This document shows, one piece after another, positions 23,414 through 30,984 of a stretch of 44,913 nt of DNA; the first letter of the stretch is position 1; the number at the start of each line of letters is the position of its first letter. A program made the position numbers and the translations under genes. The stretch is from NCBI GenBank assembly GCA_038213135.1, contig JBBQTQ010000009.1:1-44913 (forward strand), written 5' to 3'. The notes under the pieces were generated by a model. It was given only the letters and a program-made list of their open reading frames with translations. It was not told the DNA's origin and searched no databases. Source of the DNA: JBBQTQ01 sp038213135 (lineage in GTDB: Bacteria > Actinomycetota > Thermoleophilia > Gaiellales > Gaiellaceae).

Positions 23414-24346
23414 TCAGCCCGAGACGAGCGCGCGCGCGAATTCCTCCGGGTCAAATGGGCGCAGATCGTCGATTTCCTCGCCGACGCCGATCAGCTTCAC
23501 CGGAACGCCGAGCTCGTGGGCGATGGCGATCGCGATGCCCCCCTTGGCGGAGCCGTCGAGCTTCGTCAGCGCCACGCCGGTGAGGCCGACCGCCTCGTGG
23601 AAGAGCCGCGCCTGCTGGAGGCCGTTCTGGCCGGTCGTCGCGTCGAGGACGAGCAGCGTCTCGTGAGGCGCCTCCGGGAGTTGCCGCTCGATTACGCGGC
23701 GGATCTTCACCAGCTCGTCCATCAGGTTCGCCTGGGTGTGAAGCCGGCCGGCGGTGTCGACGATCACCACGTCTCGGCCGCGGGCCTGCGCCGCGGCGAT
23801 CGCGTCGAAGGCGACTGCCGCGGGATCCTGGCCGCGGGTCGAGCCGACGAAATCGGCGTTGGCGCGTGTAGCCCACACCTCGAGCTGCTCCCCGGCGGCG
23901 GCTCGGAACGTGTCGGCCGCCGCGACAAGGACGTCGCGGCCGTGCTCGTGCAGCCGATGGGCGAGCTTGCCGATCGTCGTCGTCTTGCCCGTTCCGTTCA
24001 CGCCGACAACGAGGACGACGCTCGGCCTGGCCCGGACGTTGAGCGTCCCGGGCTCGCCGAGGAGCATCGCAATCTCGCCGACCAGCTCCTGCTCGAGGTC
24101 GTCCGTACGACGCTTGCGCAGGCGCTCCACGAGCTCGGTCGCGGTGGCAACGCCGATGTCGGTGACGATCAGCGCCTCCTCGAGCTGCTCCCACGTCTCC
24201 TCGTCGCGCCGGTCGAACGAGACGAGCGAGAGTGCGCGGCGGCTCTTGCCGAGCGAGTCGCGAAGCCGCCCGAAGAATCGCCGGCCCTCGTCGGTCTCCG
24301 GGTCGGCGTTCTCCTCGCCGAGCAGTTCAGCCCAGGATCGCCCCAT
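23414..24346 (-). CDS. ftsY: Signal recognition particle receptor FtsY
   Basis: A 310-residue SRP receptor GTPase. It has a short acidic leader rather than a long A domain, then the N domain and the G domain with VGVNGTGKTTTIGKLAHRLH, AADTFRAAAGEQLEVW, VDTAGRLHTQANLMDELVKI, TKLDGSAKGG and GVGEEIDDLRPFDPEEFARA. ATG 24346 is preferred because AAGGTGG lies 8 nt upstream; GTG 24358 is possible. The gene follows smc after a 190-nt gap filled with palindromes. Confidence 0.95.
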   Translation of the reverse strand: MGRSWAELLGEENADPETDEGRRFFGRLRDSLGKSRRALSLVSFDRRDEETWEQLEEALIVTDIGVATATELVERLRKRRTDDLEQELVGEIAMLLGEPGTLNVRARPSVVLVVGVNGTGKTTTIGKLAHRLHEHGRDVLVAAADTFRAAAGEQLEVWATRANADFVGSTRGQDPAAVAFDAIAAAQARGRDVVIVDTAGRLHTQANLMDELVKIRRVIERQLPEAPHETLLVLDATTGQNGLQQARLFHEAVGLTGVALTKLDGSAKGGIAIAIAHELGVPVKLIGVGEEIDDLRPFDPEEFARALVSG

Positions 24347-24412
24347 CGCGGCGGCCACCTTAGCCGCGCAAGCCGTGTCTGTGGGTATCCCTTTCGGGCG
24401 TGGCCGAACGGC

Positions 24413-24439
24413 CTCACCCGGTGACAGTCACCGGGTGAG
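24413..24439. repeat. 27-bp perfect palindrome in the ftsY-smc gap
   Basis: CTCACCCGGTGAC and GTCACCGGGTGAG, 13-bp arms around a single A at 24426. It belongs to the same GTGAC-N-GTCAC family as 24488-24500 and 312-340. There is no T-run, so a classical terminator is unlikely. Confidence 0.6.
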
Positions 24440-24487
24440 CGCTTTGGCCCCGCGGCGGTCACGAAGATGTCCGCGGCAGCCACGTGT

Positions 24488-24536
24488 GGTGACTGTCACC
24501 GGGAGCGGCCGGACGGGACCCGGCCGGGACATGTCC
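24488..24536. repeat. Paired palindromes GGTGACTGTCACC and GGACATGTCC
   Basis: GGTGAC-T-GTCACC (24488-24500) and, 26 bp on, GGACATGTCC (24527-24536), which ends at the last codon of smc. The same two blocks, fused, occur at 312-340. Related CATGTCC/GGACATG blocks are in the gaps near 31937 and 33722. Confidence 0.5.
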
Positions 24537-27046
24537 TAGGAGGCGGCGGCGATCTCTTCGCGCGGCAGACGCCGCGAGACCACCTGCGAGACCCCGTCGG
24601 GCCCCATCGTCACGCCGTACAAGATGTCCGCAGCCTCCATCGTCCGCTTCTGGTGCGTGATCACGATGAACTGCGCGCGGTCGGCGAAGCGGCGGAGCAG
24701 GTCGACGAAGCGGCCGATGTTCGCGTCGTCGAGCGCGGCCTCCACCTCGTCGAGCAGGTAGAACGGGCACGGCCGGGCGAGGAAGAGCGCGAACAAGAAC
24801 GAGATCGCCCCGAGCGCCTTCTCGCCGCCGGACAGCAGTGACAGCCGGGTGACACGCTTGCCGGCCGGCCGCAGCTCGACCTCGATCCCGGGCTCCTCAC
24901 CGTCCTCGCTTTCGGCCAGCCGCAGCCGCCCCTCGCCGCCCGGGAAGAGCGTCGAGGCCACCTCCGCGAAGTTGTCGCGAACGGAGGTGAAGGTCTCCTC
25001 GAAGCGGCGCTCGACGGTCTCGGTCAGCTCCCGCCTCAGCTTTTCGAGCTCGGCCAGGCTCTGCTGCAGATCCTCGCGCTGCATCGTCAGATCCGAGAGC
25101 CGTGCCTTCTCCTGCTCGTACTCCTCCTTCGCAAACGGGTTGACGCCGCCGAGCAGCTCGCGCCGGCGCTCGAGCCGCTCGAGCTTGTCCCTCAGCTCCG
25201 CTGGATCGCCGTCGACCGGTTCCGCGGAGGCTTCCGCGAGCCGGCGGGCGGCCTCGGCCGCCTCGGCTTCGAGCCGCGCACGCTCGACGTCGACGGTCGT
25301 CGCACTCTCGACGGCCGCTGCCGCTTCACGCCGCACTTCCGCCTCGACGCCCGCGAGCCGTCGGAGCTCCGCCGCGAGCTCGGCCGCCTGGCCCCCGCCG
25401 CTCGCCGCGTCCTCGTTCAGCGGGCGCTCGGCACGATCGGCGGCGGCCACCCCTGCAGTGAGCGCCGCGACGAGCCGCTCGGCAGCGGCGACCAGGAACG
25501 GATCGGCCGTGCGGGGCCCCGTCGGCCTCGCCGCGCGCGCTGTGAGCTCGCCCGCCTCGGCGACGAGCTGCCGGTGACGAGCCTCGAGCTCGAGCAGCAC
25601 GGCCTCCGCGGCCTCGCCCGCAAACGCGAGCTCTCCTCGGTCCGGATCGCGGAAATGGCCTTGGCGTGTCACGGCCGGGCGGGTCGCTTCCCGCAGGTCG
25701 TCGACGACTTCGATTCCAGCGAGCAGCGAAGTGACACGCGGGTCGCCGGTGACGTGCTCGAGCAGCGAGCCGCCGTCCGCCGCCGGAGCGCCGAGCAAAA
25801 CGGTGACGCTGCCGAGCCCTTCGTCGGCAGCGCGCTCCAGCAGGGTCAGGCCCTCGGACAGGTCCGCAGCGACCAGAGCCGCCGCGCGCGAGCCGAGCGC
25901 CGCTGCGACAGCCCGCTCGTAACCGGGCTCGACCTCGACGAGGTCGAGCGCGAGCCGCGCTCCGCGTTCGGCCAGCGCCCTGGCCGCGGGGGGCAGACCC
26001 TCACGCTCCGCGAGGGCACGTGCGACCGCAGCCGCGCGCGCCTCCACGAGCTGCGCCCGCTCGCGCAGGTCGTCTCCGCTGCGGTCGGGAATCGGCTCCG
26101 CCAGTCGCGCCGCAAGCTCGCGCGCAGCCTCCAGCCGAAGCTGAAGACGCTCCTGCGCGCTGCGCAGCCGGTAGAGGATCGCCGCCGTTCCCTCGCGTCC
26201 GCCCGCAGCATCGGCGAGCGCCTCCTCGGCCTTCGTCCGTTCCGCCAGAACGCCCTCGAGTCGGCGCTCGACCGCCGCGCGCTCGCGCGCCACGACCTCG
26301 CGCCGGACCGCGGTTTCTCCCAGCCGTCGCTCGAGCTCGGCGGCATCCTGGGCGGCGATCCCCGCACGCAAGCCCGCGATCTCGGTGACGAGCTTCTCTG
26401 CCCGCTCGGCCGCGGTTGCCTGCAGTGCGAGCGGTCGCAGCCGCTTCTGCACCTCGGCCTCCAGGTCGCGGGCGCGTTCGACCTGGGTCGCCACGCGCGC
26501 GAGCTTCAGCTCGGCCCGGTGCCGCCGCCGCTTGAACTTGCCGAGCCCGGCCGCCTCCTCGACGAGCGCGCGCCGTTCCTCGGGCTTGCTCGCCAGGATC
26601 GCCTCGACACGACCCTGGCTGACGACCGAGCCGGCACCCGCGCCCAGTCCGACGTCGGCGAGCAACTCGACGAGGTCGAGCCGGCGGACCGTCGCGCCGT
26701 TGATCAGGTATTGGCCCTCGCCGCCGCGATGCAGGCGCCGTGCGATCGAGATCTCGGCGAAGTCGAGCGAGGCGAGCGCGCCGTCCGAGTTGTCGAGCGA
26801 CAGCTCCACCTCGGCGAACGCCGCCGGCCCGCGCCCACCGGAGCCGGCGAACAGCACGTCGTCGGGCTTCTCGGCGCGGAGCTCGCTCGGCGCCTGGCTC
26901 CCCGACGCCCAGACGAGCGCGTCGGCGATGTTCGATTTCCCTGAGCCGTTCGGCCCGACGACCACGGCCACACCCCGCTCGAGGCGGACCTCGATCGGGT
27001 CGGGAAACGACTTGAAGCCGCGGATTCGGATCGCGCGAAGATGCAC
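24536..27046 (-). CDS. smc: Chromosome segregation protein SMC, short-armed
   Basis: An 836-residue SMC ATPase, the DNA-entrapping core of bacterial condensin. The N-head has Walker A VVGPNGSGKSN (29-39); the C-head has signature LSLLSGGEKALGA (735-747) and Walker B FYLLDEVEAALDD (762-774). The hinge is about residues 350-480 (VEVEPGYERAVAAALG). The two arms are only ~180 and ~200 residues, against about 330 each in typical bacterial SMCs of ~1,150-1,190 residues. The heads and hinge look intact and the frame is unbroken, so this is a shortened form rather than a damaged gene. It lies between rnc and ftsY, the conserved smc position. Confidence 0.93.
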   Translation of the reverse strand: MHLRAIRIRGFKSFPDPIEVRLERGVAVVVGPNGSGKSNIADALVWASGSQAPSELRAEKPDDVLFAGSGGRGPAAFAEVELSLDNSDGALASLDFAEISIARRLHRGGEGQYLINGATVRRLDLVELLADVGLGAGAGSVVSQGRVEAILASKPEERRALVEEAAGLGKFKRRRHRAELKLARVATQVERARDLEAEVQKRLRPLALQATAAERAEKLVTEIAGLRAGIAAQDAAELERRLGETAVRREVVARERAAVERRLEGVLAERTKAEEALADAAGGREGTAAILYRLRSAQERLQLRLEAARELAARLAEPIPDRSGDDLRERAQLVEARAAAVARALAEREGLPPAARALAERGARLALDLVEVEPGYERAVAAALGSRAAALVAADLSEGLTLLERAADEGLGSVTVLLGAPAADGGSLLEHVTGDPRVTSLLAGIEVVDDLREATRPAVTRQGHFRDPDRGELAFAGEAAEAVLLELEARHRQLVAEAGELTARAARPTGPRTADPFLVAAAERLVAALTAGVAAADRAERPLNEDAASGGGQAAELAAELRRLAGVEAEVRREAAAAVESATTVDVERARLEAEAAEAARRLAEASAEPVDGDPAELRDKLERLERRRELLGGVNPFAKEEYEQEKARLSDLTMQREDLQQSLAELEKLRRELTETVERRFEETFTSVRDNFAEVASTLFPGGEGRLRLAESEDGEEPGIEVELRPAGKRVTRLSLLSGGEKALGAISFLFALFLARPCPFYLLDEVEAALDDANIGRFVDLLRRFADRAQFIVITHQKRTMEAADILYGVTMGPDGVSQVVSRRLPREEIAAAS

Positions 27047-27053
27047 GCGCGGG

Positions 27054-27722
27054 TCAGTCTGCCGATCGCTGCGGACGCCCTTCGATCGCCTCGAGCGCCT
27101 GGCGGGCAGCTGCCTGCTCGGCGTCCTTCTTGGTGCGGCCTGTACCGCTTCCCAACTGCTTCCCGTCGATCAGCGCGGCGCACGTGAACTCGCGCTCATG
27201 TGCAGGACCCTCGACCTCGAGGACGGTGTACGAAACCTGTCTGCGCTGGCGGGCGAGCACCTCCTGCAGCTCGGTCTTGTAGTCGACGTACTGGGTCGAG
27301 GCGAACTCGATCCGGCCGCTGAATGCCTCGCAGATCGCCTTCTCGATCTTCTCGTACCCGTACTCGAGGAAGAGCGCGGCGAGCGCCGCCTCGAGCAGGG
27401 CCGCCAGCACGTTCCGGTTGCGGACGAGCCGCTCGAGCTCGTCGGGCGGCAAGGCCCCACCCCGCTCCGCGAGCGCCGCCCCGAGATCGAGCTCGCGCCC
27501 GACCACCGCGCAGCTCTGCCGCGAGACGACATGCGAGCGGATCTTCGCGAGGCGCCCTTCGGCCATGTCGGGGAATCGCTTGTAGAGCTCCTGGGCGACG
27601 GCCAACTCGAGCACGGAGTCGCCGAGAAACTCCAGCCGCTCGTACGAGTCGGCGCGGTCGGGCGCCCACGCGGAGTGCGTGAAGACGTGCTCGCGCCGCC
27701 CTCGCGGTAGCGACAGGATCAG
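27054..27722 (-). CDS. rnc: Ribonuclease III (non-canonical start likely)
   Basis: A double-strand-specific RNase for rRNA and mRNA processing. The catalytic segment SYERLEFLGDSVLELAVAQE is followed by RNRNVLAALLEAALAALFLE (second acidic site) and a C-terminal dsRNA-binding domain (DYKTELQEVLARQRR, SGTGRTKKDAEQAAARQALE). The first ATG/GTG/TTG in frame is GTG 27614, which lies inside the catalytic motif, so that start would give a dead enzyme. No canonical codon exists upstream back to a stop within acpP. CTG 27722 (after AAGAAG) gives 222 residues, the usual length, and I use it provisionally; ATC or a second CTG nearby are alternatives. Confidence 0.85.
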   Translation of the reverse strand: MILSLPRGRREHVFTHSAWAPDRADSYERLEFLGDSVLELAVAQELYKRFPDMAEGRLAKIRSHVVSRQSCAVVGRELDLGAALAERGGALPPDELERLVRNRNVLAALLEAALAALFLEYGYEKIEKAICEAFSGRIEFASTQYVDYKTELQEVLARQRRQVSYTVLEVEGPAHEREFTCAALIDGKQLGSGTGRTKKDAEQAAARQALEAIEGRPQRSAD

Positions 27723-27759
27723 CTTCTTGAGCGGCTCGGTCTTGCCGCTGGGTGCCCGG

Positions 27760-28005
27760 CTACTGGTGCGACGAGACGTAGTCGACGGCCTGCCCGACGG
27801 TCTGGATCTTCTGGGCGTCCTCGTCGGAGATCTTGATCCCGAACTGATCCTCGAGCTCCATGATCAGCTCGACGAGGTCGAGCGAGTCCGCATCGAGATC
27901 CTCGGTGAACGACGCCTCCTCCGCGATCTCGCTCTCGTCGATTCCGAGCTGCTCGGTCAGCACTTCCTTGACCCGCTCGAAAACTTCCTCGCGCGAAGCT
28001 GCCAT
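27760..28005 (-). CDS. acpP: Acyl carrier protein
   Basis: An 81-residue acidic four-helix carrier for fatty-acid synthesis. The phosphopantetheine serine is in DLDADSLDLVELIMELED. Gene order plsX-acpP-rnc is the common one and ties lipid synthesis to RNase III expression. ATG 28005 with AGGAG upstream is a good start. Confidence 0.96.
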   Translation of the reverse strand: MAASREEVFERVKEVLTEQLGIDESEIAEEASFTEDLDADSLDLVELIMELEDQFGIKISDEDAQKIQTVGQAVDYVSSHQ

Positions 28006-28015
28006 GGCTCCTCTC

Positions 28016-29014
28016 CTACCTGTCGGGTTCTGAGCGCGCCGATGCTAACACGCGCTCCGGCAGCCGCTCGGCAAGGCGTCCCACGACGTCGTGCTCGACA
28101 CCTCGCGCCGCGAGGCGAATCGCGTTCGCGATCGCCGTGCGCGACGAGTTCCCGTGTGCGATCACCATGATCCCGCGAAGGCCGAGCAGGTAAGCGCCGC
28201 CATAGGTATCTGGGTCGAGACGGGCTCGGAGCCGGCGCGATGCAGGCCGGATCAGCAGGCCGCCGAGCTTGCCCATTGCGGTCGCGGTGATCTCGGAGCG
28301 GAGCGCCTCGAGCAGCGTCCTGATCGTCCCTTCGAGTGCCTTGAGGGCGACGTTGCCCGTGAACCCGTCGGCGACGACGACGTCCGCCGCGCGGGCGAGC
28401 AGGTCGCGCGCCTCGCAGTTTCCCGCGAAGCGAAGCGGGCTCGCCGCGAGCAACGCATGAGCCTCGAGCGTGAGCTGGTTGCCCTTCTCGGGCTCCTCGC
28501 CGATCGAGAGCAGGCGCACCTCCGGATCGGCGATGCCCAGGATCTCCTCGGCGAAGATCGCGCCCATGTGGGCGAACTGGAGCAGGTGCTCGGCGCGCCC
28601 GTCCGCGTTCGCGCCACAATCGAGGAGTACGGACGGGCCGTCGCGTGCCGGGATCGGGACTGCGATCGCGGGCCTCATCACACCGGGCAGCCGGCGGATC
28701 TCGAGCAGGCCTGCCGCGAGCATCGCGCCGGTGTTCCCCGCCGAGACCACTGCGGCCGCCTCACCCTTTCCGACGGCGCGACAAGCGGCGACGAGCGAAC
28801 TGTCGGGCTTCCCGCGGACGGCGTCCGCGGGCTTGTCGTCCATGGCGACGACCTGCGTCGTCACGACGTGCTCGAGGCCGTGGGCGTCGAGGTCGGCAGG
28901 CCCGTAGAGAACCGGCGCGATCGCGTCCGAGCGCGCCGTGAGCGCGCCGGCAACGACCTCGTCGGAGGCGCGATCGCCACCGAGGGCGTCTACCGCCACC
29001 CTGATCGCGGTCAC
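28016..29014 (-). CDS. plsX: Phosphate acyltransferase PlsX
   Basis: A 332-residue soluble enzyme that converts acyl-ACP to acyl-phosphate for PlsY. The family signature is seen in IRVAVDALGGDRASDEVVAG, VSAGNTGAMLAAGLLEIRRL, LLDCGANADGRAEHLLQFAH, LLSIGEEPEKGNQLTLEAHA and VADGFTGNVALKALEG. GTG 29014 is 4 nt after the rpmF stop. The FakAB pair 8 kb upstream also makes acyl-phosphate, so both routes to this intermediate are encoded in the window. Confidence 0.96.
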   Translation of the reverse strand: MTAIRVAVDALGGDRASDEVVAGALTARSDAIAPVLYGPADLDAHGLEHVVTTQVVAMDDKPADAVRGKPDSSLVAACRAVGKGEAAAVVSAGNTGAMLAAGLLEIRRLPGVMRPAIAVPIPARDGPSVLLDCGANADGRAEHLLQFAHMGAIFAEEILGIADPEVRLLSIGEEPEKGNQLTLEAHALLAASPLRFAGNCEARDLLARAADVVVADGFTGNVALKALEGTIRTLLEALRSEITATAMGKLGGLLIRPASRRLRARLDPDTYGGAYLLGLRGIMVIAHGNSSRTAIANAIRLAARGVEHDVVGRLAERLPERVLASARSEPDR

Positions 29015-29018
29015 GCGG

Positions 29019-29207
29019 CTACGGAGCGGGAGCGCTGAACGGCTCGACGTCGCGACCGCGGTATGTCTTGCAGGTCGGGCAGAGCCGGTGCGGCTGCTTC
29101 GGCTGGTGGCAGGTCGGGCAGAGGTTCACGCGAGGCGCCTCGATCCCGTGCTGCGCGCGCCGCTTGTCGCGGCGGGCCTTGGAGGTTTTCTTCTTGGGGA
29201 CGGCCAT
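29019..29207 (-). CDS. rpmF: 50S ribosomal protein L32
   Basis: A 62-residue L32 beginning MAVPKKKTSKARRDKRRAQH, with zinc-ribbon cysteines CPTCHQPKQPHRLCPTC. A TATAGT box (29224-29219, minus) lies only ~12 nt before the ATG, so a leaderless or very short-leader transcript is possible. It forms the usual yceD-rpmF-plsX-acpP order. Both L32 and L28 here carry the four-Cys form. Confidence 0.96.
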   Translation of the reverse strand: MAVPKKKTSKARRDKRRAQHGIEAPRVNLCPTCHQPKQPHRLCPTCKTYRGRDVEPFSAPAP

Positions 29208-29265
29208 GACCGGCGACCACTATAGCCGCCCGGCCCGGGCTCTCAGCCCGCCGGCGGGCAAAAAG

Positions 29266-29337
29266 TAGGTACTTCCCCCACCCTGGGTGGGGGGTCGACC
29301 CGCCTCCCTCACGGTCGACGATACCCGCTGAAAGCGC
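29266..29337 (-). repeat. Dispersed palindromic element upstream of rpmF
   Basis: On the plus strand TAGGTACTTCCCC (29266-29278) runs into a 19-bp palindrome CCCCCACCC-T-GGGTGGGGG (29275-29293), then a CCCGCC block and GACGATACCCG. The palindrome and its right flank match 14810-14863; the left 13-mer matches 4559-4571. It lies between yceD and rpmF, and a GCCCGCCGGCGGGC palindrome (29247-29260) is just beside it. Confidence 0.55.
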
Positions 29338-29366
29338 ACGCGACTGTGACGACTTCGGGAAACCTT

Positions 29367-29876
29367 CTACAGCTTCTCGCGGAGCTCGGCGAGGGCGGCC
29401 CAGCGAGGATCCGACTCGATCTCCTCGTGCTCGTGCGGCTCACGGTTCAGGTCGCGACCGCAGGCGGGGCACAGGCCCGCGCAGTCGGGGCGGCAGAGGA
29501 TCTGCTCCGGCAGCGAGAGCACGAGCGCGTCGCGCGCCCACGCCGTCAGGTCGAGCCTCGTCTCCTCGAGATACGGCGTCATCAGCTCTTCCGAGCCTCC
29601 GGGGCTCGTCGCCTGGTACTCGCGCACGTGCAGGCGGCGCTCGATCACAGCGTCGGCCAGGCAGCGGAAGCATGGCCCGTGCAGGCGTACTCCGAAGCGC
29701 AGCTCGAAGACCGTCCCCGTGGAGGCCTGGGTGATCGTGAGCTCGGCAGGCAGCTGCTCGGGCACCGGGACGTACCGCTGACCGGCGAGCACGAGCGGGC
29801 CGAGCTCGATCTGATGCTCATCTCGCCACTCCTCTCCCGAGCGCACACGCACCGACCGAAGGTCGAACGTGGTCAT
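29367..29876 (-). CDS. yceD: DUF177/YceD family protein
   Basis: A 169-residue YceD-like protein, a family found next to rpmF and implicated in 23S rRNA accumulation in plants and bacteria. Four cysteines in C-F-R-C and CRPDCAGLCPACGRDLNREP form the recognisable region. ATG 29876 gives MTTFDLRSVRVRSGEEW. The palindromic element separates it from rpmF. Confidence 0.88.
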   Translation of the reverse strand: MTTFDLRSVRVRSGEEWRDEHQIELGPLVLAGQRYVPVPEQLPAELTITQASTGTVFELRFGVRLHGPCFRCLADAVIERRLHVREYQATSPGGSEELMTPYLEETRLDLTAWARDALVLSLPEQILCRPDCAGLCPACGRDLNREPHEHEEIESDPRWAALAELREKL

Positions 29877-29886
29877 GCGATCCAGG

Positions 29887-30816
29887 TTAGCGAGCGCGGG
29901 CGGCGAGAGCGACCGCGCGATCTCCGCGCTTCCGGTGCGGCGTCACGATCAGCGCGACGGCCAGCAGGATCAGCGCGCCGGCGGCGAGTGTCCGCAGGCC
30001 GATCTTCTCGTTCTCGAACCCGAAGCCGAGGAACACGGCGACGAGGGGGTTGACGTACGCATACGTCGCGACGAGCGAGGTCCGCGCGACGCGCAACAGC
30101 CAGGCATAGGCGCTGAAGGCCAGGATCGACCCGAAGAGAACGAGGTAGACGAGCGCCAGGATCGACTCGGTCGAGACGCGGCCGAGGCGCGACGCGTCTC
30201 CGCTACCGAGCGCGACGACGAGGAGGATGAGGCCGCCGACGATCATCTGCATCGACGAGCTGACGAGCGGCCGGCGCGGCAATGGCGCCCGCCTCGAATA
30301 GAGCGACCCCGCCGCCCACGCGGCAGCCGCGAGGAGGAGCACGATCAGACCGACGATGTCGACGCGATCGCCGCCGCCTGGGCTCGCAAGCAGCGCGGCG
30401 CCGCCAAAGCCGACGGCGAGCCCGAGCACCGTCAGCCGTCCGAGCCGCTGGCCGCAGGCGACGCGGTCGAAGAGCGCGATCCACAACGGGACCGTCGCGA
30501 TGACGAGCGATGCGATCCCGGTCGAGACCCGCTTCTCGGCCCAGGCCACGCCCGTGTTGCCGAGCGGGAACAGGGCGGCGCCGACGACCGTGGCCGCCAG
30601 CCACTGACGGCGGCCCGGACGGTCGCTCCGATCACCTCGCCGGATCGACCAGGCGTAGAGAAGCAGGCCCGCGACGAGGAAGCGGATCGCGCCCGCCATG
30701 AAGATCGGCACGGTGCGAATCGCGAGCAGGATGCCGAGGTAGGTCGAGCCCCAGACGACGTAGACGACGAGCAGCGCCGCCCAGAGGCGTGCGGGCGCTA
30801 CCTCGCGCCCGGCCAC
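29887..30816 (-). CDS. EamA/DMT family transporter
   Basis: A 309-residue protein with about ten membrane helices in two EamA repeats. It begins LWAALLVVYVVWGSTYLGIL, the typical 'W-G-S-x-x' first helix, and has FFGS-like VLFGSILAFSAYAWLL and VNPLVAVFLGFGFENEKIG in the second half. Such proteins export amino acids or metabolites; the substrate is not evident. The start overlaps the end of the 40-aa membrane peptide gene by 19 nt. Regulation by the divergent LysR protein is likely. Confidence 0.9.
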   Translation of the reverse strand: MAGREVAPARLWAALLVVYVVWGSTYLGILLAIRTVPIFMAGAIRFLVAGLLLYAWSIRRGDRSDRPGRRQWLAATVVGAALFPLGNTGVAWAEKRVSTGIASLVIATVPLWIALFDRVACGQRLGRLTVLGLAVGFGGAALLASPGGGDRVDIVGLIVLLLAAAAWAAGSLYSRRAPLPRRPLVSSSMQMIVGGLILLVVALGSGDASRLGRVSTESILALVYLVLFGSILAFSAYAWLLRVARTSLVATYAYVNPLVAVFLGFGFENEKIGLRTLAAGALILLAVALIVTPHRKRGDRAVALAARAR

Positions 30817-30920
30817 CAGCGGCGACGATCGCGGTCGTCCAGATCACGACCGTTCTGAAGTGCCGAGGCGGCGAACGCCAGGACGACGAAGGCGAGGAGG
30901 ATGAGGGTCATCACTGACAT
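30798..30920 (-). CDS. Small single-span membrane protein (40 aa)
   Basis: ATG 30920 gives MSVMTLILLAFVVLAFAASA followed by LQNGRDLDDRDRRRWWPGAR, one hydrophobic helix and a charged tail. It lies between LysR and EamA, overlapping the latter, so it is probably cotranscribed with it. No Shine-Dalgarno is clear and no family was recognised. Confidence 0.5.
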   Translation of the reverse strand: MSVMTLILLAFVVLAFAASALQNGRDLDDRDRRRWWPGAR

Positions 30921-30961
30921 GAACGAAGACACGATGCCTGAGGTGAGCCCATAAGCACAAG

Positions 30962-30982
30962 TCGTGTTATCGTTTGTCACGA
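30962..30982. promoter_or_regulatory. LysR-type T-N11-A operator
   Basis: TCGTG (30962-30966) and CACGA (30978-30982) form an inverted repeat with an 11-nt spacer, the classical LysR-family binding pattern. It sits 2 nt before the LysR ATG and upstream of the divergent EamA unit, where autoregulation and activation would both be possible. Confidence 0.6.
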
Positions 30983-30984
30983 TC

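Noticed and set aside
25574..26944. 456-codon open frame antisense to smc
   Set aside because: Shadow frame; the SMC ATPase motifs are on the minus strand.
29247..29265. GCCCGCCGGCGGGC palindrome next to a T-run as an intrinsic terminator
   Set aside because: In the direction of transcription of yceD-rpmF the T-run precedes the stem; on the other strand it is an A-run. Neither order makes a terminator.
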